This document shows, in pieces, positions 1 through 8,080 of a DNA stretch of 64,000 nucleotides (its first letter is position 1; every line of letters starts with the position of its first letter). The notes under the pieces are model-generated. The model was not told the origin of the DNA. It saw only the letters and a program-made list of their open reading frames with translations, and did not search any database. The position numbers and the translations under genes are program-made. Source of the stretch: Paenibacillus sp. FSL H3-0469 (GTDB taxonomy: Bacteria > Bacillota > Bacilli > Paenibacillales > Paenibacillaceae); contig NZ_CP150302.1 of the NCBI RefSeq assembly GCF_038051945.1, positions 7,068,001 to 7,132,000 on the forward strand, given 5' to 3'.

Positions 1-13
1 TGAACTGGAGCCT

Positions 14-931
14 ATGAACACTCATCCAATCATCGAGACACAGCAATTGACCAAGACCTATGGGGGAACTCTACGGGTCGATCAGGTAAATCTGAAGGTG
101 CAGCAAGGAGAGATTTTTGGCTTCCTCGGTCCGAATGGAGCAGGGAAGACGACTACGCTCAAGATGCTGCTGGGACTGGTGCAGCCCACCCAGGGAACAG
201 TTAAGCTGTTCGGGCAAGAGCTGCGGAACCACCGGCTGGAGATTCTGAACCGGACGGGTTCCCTGATCGAGTCGCCTTCCTATTACGGACATCTGACAGG
301 TCTTGAGAATCTGAGAGTTATGCAGCGGCTGCGCAGTCTGCCCGCCAAGAATATCGATAAGGTGCTGCAGATTGTGCGGCTGGATAATCACCGGCACAAG
401 CTTGCCGGGCAGTATTCACTTGGAATGAAGCAGCGCCTGGGTCTGGCGATGGCCCTGCTGGCTTTCCCCAGTCTGCTTATACTGGACGAGCCCACCAATG
501 GTCTTGATCCTGCGGGGATCGGGGAGATCCGGGAGCTGATTAAGTCCTTGCCTGCCCAGTATGACATGACGATTGTAGTGTCCAGCCATCTGTTGTCCGA
601 GATCGAGCAGACTGCTACCTCGGTTGGAATTATCAGTGAAGGCAAGCTGCTGTTCCAGGGAACGATGGCTGCACTTCAGACGCAGAATCAGGCGACGGTG
701 CATTTTCGGATTGATGATCCAGCCAGGGCAGTAAGGATACTGTCGGAGCACGGGTACCGGCCCAGAATGCAGGAGGGGCAGCTGGTGTTCAGTGCCATGC
801 CGGACGCTGAGGCGGCGCGGATCAATGAGATCCTGGTGGCAGGCCAGCTTGCTGTGAGCCGGATCGTGGAGTCGAGGAAGAGCCTGGAGGATATCTTCCT
901 GGATCTTACCGGAAAGGAGCGGAGCCTGTGA
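14..931 (+). CDS. ABC transporter ATP-binding protein, lantibiotic/bacitracin-protection type (LanF/BcrA-like)
   Basis: This is the ATPase of an ABC-2 exporter. It has a Walker A motif GPNGAGKTT at residues 39-47, a signature region YSLGMKQR near residue 135, and Walker B LILDEPTNGLDP near residue 157. The roughly 80-residue C-terminal extension is typical of the BcrA/LanF group. A GGAG lies just before the ATG. The next gene starts at a GTG overlapping this stop codon (GTGA), and a third membrane gene follows, giving the F-E-G order known from lantibiotic self-protection transporters. It probably powers removal of cationic peptide antibiotics from the membrane. No lantibiotic biosynthesis gene is visible, so it may serve resistance rather than producer immunity. 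The family assignment is firm; the substrate is inferred. Confidence 0.9.
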   Translation: MNTHPIIETQQLTKTYGGTLRVDQVNLKVQQGEIFGFLGPNGAGKTTTLKMLLGLVQPTQGTVKLFGQELRNHRLEILNRTGSLIESPSYYGHLTGLENLRVMQRLRSLPAKNIDKVLQIVRLDNHRHKLAGQYSLGMKQRLGLAMALLAFPSLLILDEPTNGLDPAGIGEIRELIKSLPAQYDMTIVVSSHLLSEIEQTATSVGIISEGKLLFQGTMAALQTQNQATVHFRIDDPARAVRILSEHGYRPRMQEGQLVFSAMPDAEAARINEILVAGQLAVSRIVESRKSLEDIFLDLTGKERSL

Positions 932-1680
932 CGAGAGCCTTGTTCCTCGAATATTACAAGCTCCGGCGGAGAAAGGTGTGGGCGATGATGACGCTCTTTC
1001 TGGCCGCCGAGCTGGGCTGGGCGGCCATGTCCATAAGCATCTCGATCTCGCGGAGTGCAGACAATGCCGCCTGGGAAGCGCTGATTTTCAGCCTCTCGTC
1101 CATGAACGGGCTGTTCCTGCCGATTCTGTCGGCGATTGTGGTGTCAAGGATTTGCGACATGGAGCATAAAGGGGATACCTGGAAAATGCTGATGACCACC
1201 TCTGTCGGACGCCAGGCGGTCTATGCCGCCAAATTCGTCTGCGCCGGAAGTCTGATCCTCTACGGCATTCTGGCCCAGGTTGTTTTTATTGCCGGCTTTG
1301 GCATGTTCCATAGACTCTCAGAACCGCTTCCGGCAGACCTGCTGCTTCAGTTCACTGCGGGTACTCTAATTGCCAGTCTGCTGATTATTGCTATGCAGCA
1401 ATGGATATCGCTGGCGGTGAAGAACCAGGCGTTTGCCCTATGTCTTGGCATGCTGGGCGGGTTCCTGGGGACAACCGCAAGCTTATTCCCTGCCGCTGTC
1501 CGGCAGTTGGTCGTCTGGTCTTATTATTTGGATCTCAGTCCGGTGACTTATCTCTATCAAGCTTCTGCGGGCTCTTATATTACAGGGACAATACCTGTCC
1601 TTCAATGCATTACAGCTCTATTCATCACGCTGCTCCTGTATATGGGCGGAAATGCCCATATCTCAAGACAAGCAATATAA
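928..1680 (+). CDS. ABC-2 permease, lantibiotic-protection type (LanE/MutE-like)
   Basis: A 250-residue integral membrane protein with about six hydrophobic segments and an N-terminal basic stretch, YYKLRRRKVW, just before the first membrane segment. That layout is typical of LanE/LanG permeases. It starts at a GTG overlapping the stop codon of the ATPase by four bases, so translation is probably coupled. A second permease of similar size and fold follows 12 bp downstream after AAGGAGG. The two permeases would form a heterodimeric channel driven by the upstream ATPase. The substrate cannot be read from the sequence. Confidence 0.85.
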   Translation: MTRALFLEYYKLRRRKVWAMMTLFLAAELGWAAMSISISISRSADNAAWEALIFSLSSMNGLFLPILSAIVVSRICDMEHKGDTWKMLMTTSVGRQAVYAAKFVCAGSLILYGILAQVVFIAGFGMFHRLSEPLPADLLLQFTAGTLIASLLIIAMQQWISLAVKNQAFALCLGMLGGFLGTTASLFPAAVRQLVVWSYYLDLSPVTYLYQASAGSYITGTIPVLQCITALFITLLLYMGGNAHISRQAI

Positions 1681-1692
1681 GGAGGGAAGCTT

Positions 1693-2418
1693 ATGCTTAG
1701 AAGTGTTGCGGCCGAATGGCCCAAGCTGCGCCGCTCGCGGATGGGGCTGGTGCTGGTCAGCCTGCCTGTGGTCAGCCTGATGATCGGCTGTGCCAACTTT
1801 GTTATGAATCGTGAGGCGCTCGAAGGCGGCTGGTTTAGCCTGTGGACTCAGGTAAGCTTATTTTACGGGGAGTTCTTCCTGCCGATTCTGATTGCCATCT
1901 GCTGCGCCTTTGTCTGCAGGCTGGAGCATGTGAACCGGAACTGGAACATGATTCTGGCTGCTCCAGTATCCGTAACTGGCATCTTTATAGCCAAGCTTGT
2001 GATTGCAGGCGTGCTGATTGCCGGAGCGCAGGCGCTATTCCTGCTGCTGTATTGGGCGGCAGGACAGATGCTGTCTATGACGGGGACCTTTCCGCTGGAC
2101 ATCATCCTGTGGACCTTCCGCGGCTGGGTGGCTTCACTCAGCATTGCCGCTCTGCAGCTCGGCTTGTCCATCCGTATCCGCAGCTTTGCCACACCGGTCG
2201 GCATCAGCTTGTGTGCGGTTTTTGTCGGGCTGGGCCTGTATGTATTGAAGCTGGGGCTGCTGTTTCCGCACTCGCTTTTGACGATTGGTATGGGCGTTCT
2301 TACTCAGCGCGGGCTGACGCCTATAGAGAATCTGCTGTTCTTCTTAATGAATGGGGTGTATCTCATAGTCTTGTCAATCTGGTCGATCCGCAGGCTGAAA
2401 TATAAGGATATTGCCTGA
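1693..2418 (+). CDS. ABC-2 permease, lantibiotic-protection type (LanG/MutG-like)
   Basis: A 241-residue membrane protein with about six membrane segments and the same N-terminal pattern as its upstream neighbour (WPKLRRSRMG before the first hydrophobic segment). The start follows a strong AAGGAGGGAAGCTT. It is the third and last gene of the LanFEG-like unit. The transcript converges on a leftward asparaginase gene, and a hairpin lies between them. It is likely the partner permease of the preceding gene. Confidence in the family is good, but the exported compound is unknown. Confidence 0.85.
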   Translation: MLRSVAAEWPKLRRSRMGLVLVSLPVVSLMIGCANFVMNREALEGGWFSLWTQVSLFYGEFFLPILIAICCAFVCRLEHVNRNWNMILAAPVSVTGIFIAKLVIAGVLIAGAQALFLLLYWAAGQMLSMTGTFPLDIILWTFRGWVASLSIAALQLGLSIRIRSFATPVGISLCAVFVGLGLYVLKLGLLFPHSLLTIGMGVLTQRGLTPIENLLFFLMNGVYLIVLSIWSIRRLKYKDIA

Positions 2419-2433
2419 GATCTGCCGGGCAGG

Positions 2434-2475
2434 CGAAAAAAAGACAAGTGGAGGATACGGTCCTCCGCTTGTCTT
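2434..2475 (-). terminator. Rho-independent terminator of the asparaginase gene
   Basis: A 15-bp stem (AAGACAAGTGGAGGA against its complement, with one G-T pair) and a 5-base loop. Read on the minus strand it is followed by a run of T (AAAAAAA on the plus strand at 2436-2442). It sits between convergent genes and may also slow the rightward transcript. Confidence 0.85.
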
Positions 2476-2529
2476 AGGTATCACGATATGGAGTGGTTAA
2501 TGCGGGGAATTCACTCAAGCTGCGGCTTC

Positions 2530-3672
2530 CTATTTACTCATATCGAAATCCGGCATGCCGATGGTAGAGAACCACTGGCGGATCTGCTCCTGATCCTTGG
2601 AGAAGGTGAGGCCTAGCTGGAGCAGGAGTCTGGCCTTCTGTGGAAGCAGATCGCCTGCGCCGATGATTCCTTTGGCACCGGTGTCATACACTGCCCCTGA
2701 GCCTGCACGCGTAGCGCTTACGAACAGGACGCCTTTCTCAATGGCCGCTGTGCGGGCGGCCTGCTGCGCGGTCGAGATCCCGCCGGCCCCGTGACCCGCA
2801 GTAACTATTCCTTGGACTCCATCATTGGCCAAAGCCGTAATTGGTGTAGCGGAGGCTTCTGTATAACTATACACAACATCGACTTTCGCCAAATCCTCCG
2901 GCTGGATGGTACTGAGATCGAAAGGAGTCTTCCACTTCTCTGTTCCGGCATCCTTGACGCGGGCCGGGGCACGGACTGCACGAATCCGGTTCTCATCCAC
3001 CGTACCGAGGGCACCATAACGGCCTCCGTCAAAGGTATCCAGACGCAGCGCATCGGTCTTGGTGACCTCTCTTGCCGCAAAGAATTCATCGTTCATCATT
3101 AGAACAGTACCATAGTAGGCTGTCTTTTGGCTGGCAGCCAGCCGGATGGCATTCAGCAGGTTAGCTTCTCCGTCGAAGGAGATCGTATTGGATTGCCGCA
3201 TTGACCCTGTGAAGATGACGGGCTTCGGGCTGCGGACCGTCAGATCGGTCCAGTAAGCCAACTCTTCCATAATATTGGTTCCGGTAGTCACCACTACAGC
3301 GTTCACTGCCGGATTAGCCAGTTCCTTATCGATGGCAATGGTGAGGTTATATAAGTCCTTGGAGGCGGTCTGCGCCGAACTGATGTTGCTGAGCTCAGTG
3401 CTGGTCACATTGGCAATTTTGGACAGCTCGGGTTGTAATCTTTGGATAATATCATTGATGGAGACCTTGGGGGTGCCGTAAGTCTGAAACAGCTCTCTAG
3501 AAGGTGAAGTGGAGGTGATGGTGCCGCCGACACCGACCACTACGACATTGGGAATGACCTTCCCGGGTACTACGGGGTCCGCAGCTTGGGTAATGGAGGG
3601 AAACGATAACAGGGTGAAGAGGGCAAGCAGGACAGTAAAGCTCCTCAGAGTCCGTTTGTGAATAAATTTCAT
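2530..3672 (-). CDS. Secreted type II L-asparaginase
   Basis: Hydrolyses asparagine to aspartate and ammonia, probably outside the membrane. The ATG at 3672 is preferred because a perfect AAGGAGGT lies 5 bases upstream and the product then opens with a clear signal peptide (MKFIHKRTLR, a hydrophobic core, and a cut after ITQA). The reading frame is open further upstream, but that part is AT-rich and holds the promoter. The family's first catalytic threonine is in VGGTIT (about residue 51). The second threonine is in TTGTN (about residue 130), and the lysine is in EVTKTDALRLDTF. The usual GTD is GTN here, replacing a substrate-binding aspartate. The gene is monocistronic, with its own promoter and terminator. 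Confidence 0.9.
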   Translation of the reverse strand: MKFIHKRTLRSFTVLLALFTLLSFPSITQAADPVVPGKVIPNVVVVGVGGTITSTSPSRELFQTYGTPKVSINDIIQRLQPELSKIANVTSTELSNISSAQTASKDLYNLTIAIDKELANPAVNAVVVTTGTNIMEELAYWTDLTVRSPKPVIFTGSMRQSNTISFDGEANLLNAIRLAASQKTAYYGTVLMMNDEFFAAREVTKTDALRLDTFDGGRYGALGTVDENRIRAVRAPARVKDAGTEKWKTPFDLSTIQPEDLAKVDVVYSYTEASATPITALANDGVQGIVTAGHGAGGISTAQQAARTAAIEKGVLFVSATRAGSGAVYDTGAKGIIGAGDLLPQKARLLLQLGLTFSKDQEQIRQWFSTIGMPDFDMSK

Positions 3673-3705
3673 AAATGACCTCCTTATAATATTAAAATTA
3701 ATGTG

Positions 3706-3735
3706 ATTATATATGACATAAATCATAATTGTCAA
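3706..3735 (-). promoter_or_regulatory. SigA-type promoter of the asparaginase gene
   Basis: On the minus strand TTGACA (3735-3730) and TATAAT (3711-3706) are separated by 18 bp, about 35 bp before the chosen start codon. Both boxes match consensus exactly. The surrounding 150 bp is very AT-rich. Confidence 0.8.
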
Positions 3736-3940
3736 AATGATATATTTACTTTTATGTAAAAATAATCTATAAATATACGTTTTTAATGCATAAAAATAAA
3801 AATAATTTATCTTTATGTTATAAAACATAACATCAAATCCGCCATCATGTTCGCTCCTTCCTTCCATATCGATTGCTGGGGAAGGGGGAGGCATGATAAG
3901 CGGCTTGTGATTTTCCTGCCTGATTCGTTGAGTATAGGTT

Positions 3941-4792
3941 TTACTCCGGATGCCCGTTGCTCATCCAGCTGTTCACGTGCAAGTCCCCGGCATAGTTCTC
4001 ACGCGCGGCGATTGCTGCGAGCTTCTGCTCAGCTTCTTCACGGGTGGCAAAGCCCCCGATGACAGCGGCGAAATCACCGGAGGCAGTCTTCAGGAAGGTG
4101 ACATCATCCTCCAGATAGATCTCTTCCAGGATAGCCAGTGATTCTCCCTGCGGCATTCCTTCGCTGCGTACATAATAGACTTCTTTAGGTGCGGCGGTCT
4201 TGCCCTCTGCTGTCAGCTTCAGTTCAAGCGTACCCGGATTGCTGTACTCGGTCAGGGTATGCCGGGTGCCTTCCTTCAGTTCGACCACGAACCGCATGGC
4301 GGAGTCATCCAGGATGATATTTCTGTACACATCGCTGACCAGCGGAGAGGCGACCATATCCTGCTCCAGTGCGTCATAATCGAAGCTACGGACGCCGTTA
4401 AAGGTGAAGATCAGACGGTTCGGAGCCTCCCGTTGATCGACGGTATAGGAAGGCACACTTGCGGCTGTATCGCCTTCCTGATTGAATACGATGCGAATCG
4501 TATCCTCAGCGGTCACGGTGCTTACAGCAGCGCCGTCGGTACGCTCGCCTCCAGTCCCGAACTGCAGCACCTTCACGATGCTTCCCACTACAGGAACCTT
4601 GGAGAGGGCGCTTGCCACATCCGGGATATTCAGCACCAGCAGACAAGCTATGAGGGCTGCGGACGCCGAGCCTAACCATCGCAAGCGTACGGTTCTTTTA
4701 CTGCGGGCCGCTGCTTTTCTCTGGGCTTCCACCAGAACGTCTCCGAGCTGTGCGGGAATTTCGATCTGTGCATAACGGTCTTTTCCTGTCAT
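3941..4792 (-). CDS. Membrane-anchored anti-sigma factor candidate with SPOR-like C-terminal domain
   Basis: The gene overlaps the stop codon of the upstream sigma factor by four bases (ATGA), the standard arrangement of an ECF sigma factor and its anti-sigma. The 283-residue product has a short cytoplasmic N-terminus, a basic stop (KRTVRLRW), one membrane helix at about residues 42-62, and a long extracytoplasmic part. The last 50 residues (FAAVIGGFATREEAEQKLAA) resemble a SPOR repeat, which in other proteins binds denuded peptidoglycan. The middle part is beta-rich and AMIN-like. The anti-sigma role is inferred from position and topology; I do not recognise a classical ZAS zinc motif. Confidence 0.7.
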   Translation of the reverse strand: MTGKDRYAQIEIPAQLGDVLVEAQRKAAARSKRTVRLRWLGSASAALIACLLVLNIPDVASALSKVPVVGSIVKVLQFGTGGERTDGAAVSTVTAEDTIRIVFNQEGDTAASVPSYTVDQREAPNRLIFTFNGVRSFDYDALEQDMVASPLVSDVYRNIILDDSAMRFVVELKEGTRHTLTEYSNPGTLELKLTAEGKTAAPKEVYYVRSEGMPQGESLAILEEIYLEDDVTFLKTASGDFAAVIGGFATREEAEQKLAAIAARENYAGDLHVNSWMSNGHPE

Positions 4793-5343
4793 ATTCCCTC
4801 GACCTCCCCATCCTTTAAGTGAGCTTTCAGTTTGCCGATAATCCGGTAGAACCTGGTCTTGACGGTGTTCTCCGGCAGCTCCAGAATGTCCGCCATGTCC
4901 TTGAAGCGCAGATCCTCAAAAAATTTCAGGATAATATACGCCTTCTCCTCGGGCAATAGTCTATCCAGAGCCTGGTACAAATCCAGCTTCTCTTCCAGTG
5001 GAACAGCATGCTCATCCCCGGCATAGCTCTGCGAGTGATCCTCCATGTAAGTAACCCGTTTGTTCCGGTTAAGATGGTCAATGGCGGTGTTGATGACAAT
5101 CCGGGTCATCCAGGTCTCGAAATACTGCGGTTCCTTCATCCGTCCGAAGGCAAGATACCCTTTATAGGTAGCCTCCGAGACGATTTCGAGCGCTTCATGC
5201 TCATTTTTGACATAACAGTAGGCCTTGCGGAACAGATTGTTCCGGCAGTCTTGAAGTTGTTCAGCGAATCGTTGGGGTACTTGCGGCTGGGCTTTCAGTT
5301 CGTTCACTCCTTTATGGGCTTCTTGAAGCACTTGATTGAACAT
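4789..5343 (-). CDS. ECF-type RNA polymerase sigma factor
   Basis: A 184-residue sigma-70 family protein. Region 2 is seen in KAYCYVKNEHEALEIVSEA and FETWMTRIVINTAID. Region 4 is seen in LLPEEKAYIILKFFEDLRF followed by the helix-turn-helix MADILELPENTVKTRFYRI. The start ATG follows TAAGGTCTA. Translationally coupled to the membrane protein downstream, it should be held inactive by that protein and released by an envelope signal. The regulon is unknown, and no obvious autoregulatory promoter was resolved upstream. Confidence 0.9.
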   Translation of the reverse strand: MFNQVLQEAHKGVNELKAQPQVPQRFAEQLQDCRNNLFRKAYCYVKNEHEALEIVSEATYKGYLAFGRMKEPQYFETWMTRIVINTAIDHLNRNKRVTYMEDHSQSYAGDEHAVPLEEKLDLYQALDRLLPEEKAYIILKFFEDLRFKDMADILELPENTVKTRFYRIIGKLKAHLKDGEVEGI

Positions 5344-5381
5344 TAGACCTTATAGTGGAGCAAATAGTTTCAACATCCTGC

Positions 5382-5417
5382 AAAAAGAATAAACCTGCGG
5401 GCAAGGAGCCGCAGGTT
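5382..5417 (-). terminator. Terminator of the iron-ABC permease/ATPase operon
   Basis: A perfect 9-bp stem AACCTGCGG/CCGCAGGTT with an 8-base loop. On the minus strand it is followed by TTTATTCTTTTTG. It lies just past the ATPase stop codon. Confidence 0.8.
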
Positions 5418-5447
5418 GTAGAAGAACTATTATTTCTGTCTGAAGAG

Positions 5448-6215
5448 TTACCTTGTCTCCAGATAGGCGATGCCCAGCGCCCCGGTGACCGGATTGCGGT
5501 AGGTCGCGCACTCCACATCGAAGACCTCGCGGATTAATTCCTTCGTTAGAATATCCTCAGGGACTCCGCTGGCCGCGACCCGGCCTTCCTTCATAACATA
5601 CAGATAGTCGCAGTATTCAGCGGCCAGGGTGAGATCATGGAGGGCGGCGAGAATGCCGATATCCAGCTTTCGGACGATATTCAGAATCTGCAGCTGGTAT
5701 TTGATATCCAGATGGTTGGTCGGTTCGTCCAGAATCATGAATTCCGGCTGCTGGGCCAGCACACGCGCCAGAATGACCCGCTGCTTCTCGCCGCCGGATA
5801 AGGAATTATAGCTGCGGCCAGTATGCCCCTCCAGATTGACCTTGCGGAGTGCGGCCGAGACAATGTCAGCGTCCTGCTGGCTGTCGGTTTCCAGCATGCC
5901 TTTGTGGGGCGTCCGGCCCATTGCCACCATCTCACGAACGGTGAAGTCGAAGCTCAGCTCGTTGAACTGGCCGACTACGCCCAGCTTCCGGGCAACAAGC
6001 TTCGGGCTGGCCTTGATCACATTAAGCTCAGAGAGGAAGACATCGCCCTGGCGCGGTTTAATGACTTTATAGATGCTCTTGAGCAGTGTCGATTTGCCGC
6101 AGCCGTTCGGGCCGATCAGACCGACGAATTGCTTATTTTGCACCCTCAGAGAGACCTCCTGCACAATCTTCGCCTCACCGAAAGAGACGCTTAGCCGTTC
6201 AACATTCAGATTCAT
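5448..6215 (-). CDS. Iron-siderophore ABC transporter ATP-binding protein (FecE/FhuC-like)
   Basis: The ATPase partner of the overlapping FecCD-type permease. Walker A is GPNGCGKST (about residues 35-43), the signature is LSGGEKQR, and Walker B is FMILDEPTNHLD, the form usual in siderophore, heme and B12 importers. At 255 residues it is the standard length. Its start overlaps the permease stop codon, so the two are co-translated. The substrate-binding lipoprotein is encoded divergently at 8077, next to paired Fur boxes, pointing to ferric-siderophore import. Confidence 0.92.
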   Translation of the reverse strand: MNLNVERLSVSFGEAKIVQEVSLRVQNKQFVGLIGPNGCGKSTLLKSIYKVIKPRQGDVFLSELNVIKASPKLVARKLGVVGQFNELSFDFTVREMVAMGRTPHKGMLETDSQQDADIVSAALRKVNLEGHTGRSYNSLSGGEKQRVILARVLAQQPEFMILDEPTNHLDIKYQLQILNIVRKLDIGILAALHDLTLAAEYCDYLYVMKEGRVAASGVPEDILTKELIREVFDVECATYRNPVTGALGIAYLETR

Positions 6216-7327
6216 CAGCTTTTCCCTCCGAAGGCATAGCCTTTTCTAATCAGCATGTACATGAACATCGGCGCGCCAATCAGGGCGGTAATGATCCCGA
6301 TCGGCAGCTCCACATTCGGTACGATGGTCCGGGCAATGACGTCCGTCCAGATCAGGAAGATCGCCCCGAACAGAATCGACGCCGGCAGCAGTCTGCGGTG
6401 GTCCGAGCCCACCAGTCCCCGCACCAGATGGGGGATAATCAGTCCCACGAAGCCGATCATCCCGCAGCTTGCTACCATAACGCCGGTAATCAGCGCTGTG
6501 AGAATCATGTAGACTCTGCGGTAGGCACCCAGATGAATGCCCAGCGTAACCGCCGCCTCATCTCCGAGCAGCATGGCATTCAGCACGCGGAACTGCGAGA
6601 GGAACAGGATAACGGCGAGCAGAACGGTGATTGAGATCAGCGGCAGCTTGTCCCAGCTTGCGGCGGCCAGGCTGCCCATTGTCCAGAAGGTCACGGTCTT
6701 GATGCCTTCGGCATTGTTCGCGAAATAGACAATGAAGTTGGCGAAGGCGGTACATAGAGCGTTAATGACCATCCCGGCCAGCACCAGCTTGACGGAGGTC
6801 ATTTTGCCGCCCGCACTGGCGAGTGTGAGGACCAGCAGAGAAGCGCCAACCGCCCCTGCAAAAGCCCAAAAGGCGACACCCGACTGCCCGAGCAGCCCCA
6901 TCGAGCCGAAGCCGATCAGGATGGCGAAGGTTGCACCCAGCGAAGCGCCGGAGGAAATACCGAGTATGTATGGATCAGCCAGGGGGTTCTGTACCGCTGC
7001 CTGCATGATTGTTCCGCACAGCGTAAGTCCGGCGCCGATGAACATCGCCATCAGGACACGCGGGAAGCGGATTTTCCAGATAATATCGACGAACGAACCG
7101 GAGGTCAGGTCCTGCATATCTCCAATCTGAATCCCTGTGATGTGGTGAAGCAGAATCCGGTAGGATTGGGAGACAGGAATGTCCACCTGCCCGAAAGAGA
7201 CCGCCGCCCCGGCAGACAGCAGGGTAATAATGAACAGGATGCCTATAACAGCCATGAAGCCGTAACGAGAATGGATGAGCGATTGCTTAGGCTGTGAAGG
7301 TACGGCTAGATCAGTATGCATTTGCAT
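6215..7327 (-). CDS. FecCD-family iron-siderophore ABC permease
   Basis: A 370-residue permease with about ten membrane segments. The family landmarks are RFPRVLMAMFIGAGLTLCGTIMQ, NPLADPYILGISSGASLGA and GMIGFVGLIIPHLVRGLVG, the last being the ATPase-contacting loop. Most organisms use a heterodimer; here a single permease gene suggests a homodimer. AAAGGAG sits 13 bases before the ATG, a rather long gap. Upstream on the minus strand lies a nine-unit hairpin array. If transcription starts near the Fur boxes, that array would form a roughly 600-nt leader of this mRNA. Confidence 0.92.
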   Translation of the reverse strand: MQMHTDLAVPSQPKQSLIHSRYGFMAVIGILFIITLLSAGAAVSFGQVDIPVSQSYRILLHHITGIQIGDMQDLTSGSFVDIIWKIRFPRVLMAMFIGAGLTLCGTIMQAAVQNPLADPYILGISSGASLGATFAILIGFGSMGLLGQSGVAFWAFAGAVGASLLVLTLASAGGKMTSVKLVLAGMVINALCTAFANFIVYFANNAEGIKTVTFWTMGSLAAASWDKLPLISITVLLAVILFLSQFRVLNAMLLGDEAAVTLGIHLGAYRRVYMILTALITGVMVASCGMIGFVGLIIPHLVRGLVGSDHRRLLPASILFGAIFLIWTDVIARTIVPNVELPIGIITALIGAPMFMYMLIRKGYAFGGKS

Positions 7328-7440
7328 GTCTGTAATAAAGCTCCTTTATTGAAAGAGAATAAGAACATATAAGTGTTGGGACCCCGGCAAAGTATGCAGG
7401 AGAGTCATGAGGAGCATAGGATGTATGCCCGCGGCCAAAT

Positions 7441-7874
7441 GTAATCGAAAAACCGATCACAATTGGACCGAGGGCACCACGTAGGCCAAATGTAATCGAA
7501 AAACCGATCACAATTGGACCGGGGGCACCACGTAGGCCAATTGTAATCGAAAAACCGATCACAATTGGACCGGGGGCGCCGCGTAGGCCGGATGTAATCG
7601 AAAAACCGATCACAATTGGACCGAGGGCACCACGTAGGTCGGATGTAATCGAAAAACCGATCATAATTGGACCGGGGGCACCACGTAGGCCGGATGTAAT
7701 CGAAAAACCGATCACAATTGGACCGGGGGCACCGCGTAGGCCGGATGTAATCGAAAAACCGATCATAATTGGACCGAGGGCACCGCGTAGGCCGGATGTA
7801 ATCGAAAAACCGATCATAATTGGATCGGGGGCACCGCGTAGGCCGGATGTAATCGAAAAACCGATTACATCCGG
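7441..7874. repeat. Hairpin array 1: nine tandem 51-bp units with a GTAATCG/CGATTAC palindrome
   Basis: Units begin at 7441, 7492, 7543, 7594, 7645, 7696, 7747, 7798 and 7849, exactly 51 bp apart. Each carries GTAATCGAAAAACCGATYAC followed by about 30 bp of nearly constant sequence (AATTGGACCG...GTAGGCC). The last unit forms a perfect 13-bp stem (CCGGATGTAATCG and its complement) around a 6-base A-rich loop. Because 51 is a multiple of three, both strands stay open in several frames, giving spurious repeat peptides (IGFSITSGLRGAPG or FFDYIRPTWCPRSN). No ribosome site or conserved protein supports coding. Confidence 0.9.
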
Positions 7875-7932
7875 CCAGATACAAGGCAGCGCGACTACGC
7901 AGCGGTAGGGTCTTTTTTAATATACGGTACAT

Positions 7933-7963
7933 TGAGAATGATTGTCAATGATAATAATTCTCA
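7933..7963. promoter_or_regulatory. Two tandem Fur boxes
   Basis: Two 7-1-7 inverted repeats lie side by side: TGAGAATGATTGTCA at 7933-7947 and TGATAATAATTCTCA at 7949-7963. Both match the TGATAATNATTATCA Fur consensus closely. They lie between the binding-protein gene and the hairpin array plus permease, so Fur-Fe could silence both directions under iron sufficiency. Confidence 0.85.
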
Positions 7964-7992
7964 TTGACATGTGGCTAAACTTTCTATATTCT
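7964..7992 (+). promoter_or_regulatory. Candidate promoter for the siderophore-binding protein gene
   Basis: TTGACA at 7964-7969 directly abuts the second Fur box, and TATTCT at 7987-7992 follows after 17 bp. A start near 8000 would fall right after the strong GGAGGT at 7995-8000, excluding it from the transcript. Either this promoter or the short leader ORF at 8006 is therefore wrong. Confidence 0.45.
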
Positions 7993-8005
7993 ACGGAGGT
8001 ATTCC

Positions 8006-8080
8006 TTGCAAGGCCATAGGCTTAATGCCATTTCCGCAGGGGAACTAACGTACATACAGAAATGGGGACAAAGAGAATGA
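8006..8080 (+). CDS. Possible 24-residue leader ORF upstream of the binding protein
   Basis: A TTG codon sits 5 bases after a near-perfect ACGGAGGT. It opens a 24-codon frame (MQGHRLNAIS...WGQRE) whose TGA overlaps the ATG of the lipoprotein gene as ATGA. That geometry would give translational coupling and would explain why the lipoprotein has only a weak GGGG ribosome site of its own. There is no homology evidence. The frame may be fortuitous if transcription starts at about 8000. Confidence 0.3.
   Translation: MQGHRLNAISAGELTYIQKWGQRE

Noticed and set aside
3673-3894. N-terminal extension of the asparaginase
   Set aside because: The extension would translate the promoter region and place the signal peptide internally; the ATG at 3672 has a perfect ribosome site.
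7441-7874. CRISPR array
   Set aside because: The regular 51-bp pitch resembles repeat-spacer units, but the in-between sequence is nearly identical from unit to unit, the core is only about 20 bp, and no cas gene is present in the window.
7311-7932. Repeat proteins on the minus strand (IGFSITSGLRGAPG and FFDYIRPTWCPRSN types)
   Set aside because: They exist because the 51-bp unit is a multiple of three. Two frames are equally open, no ribosome site is present, and the same core in array 3 has non-3n spacing.
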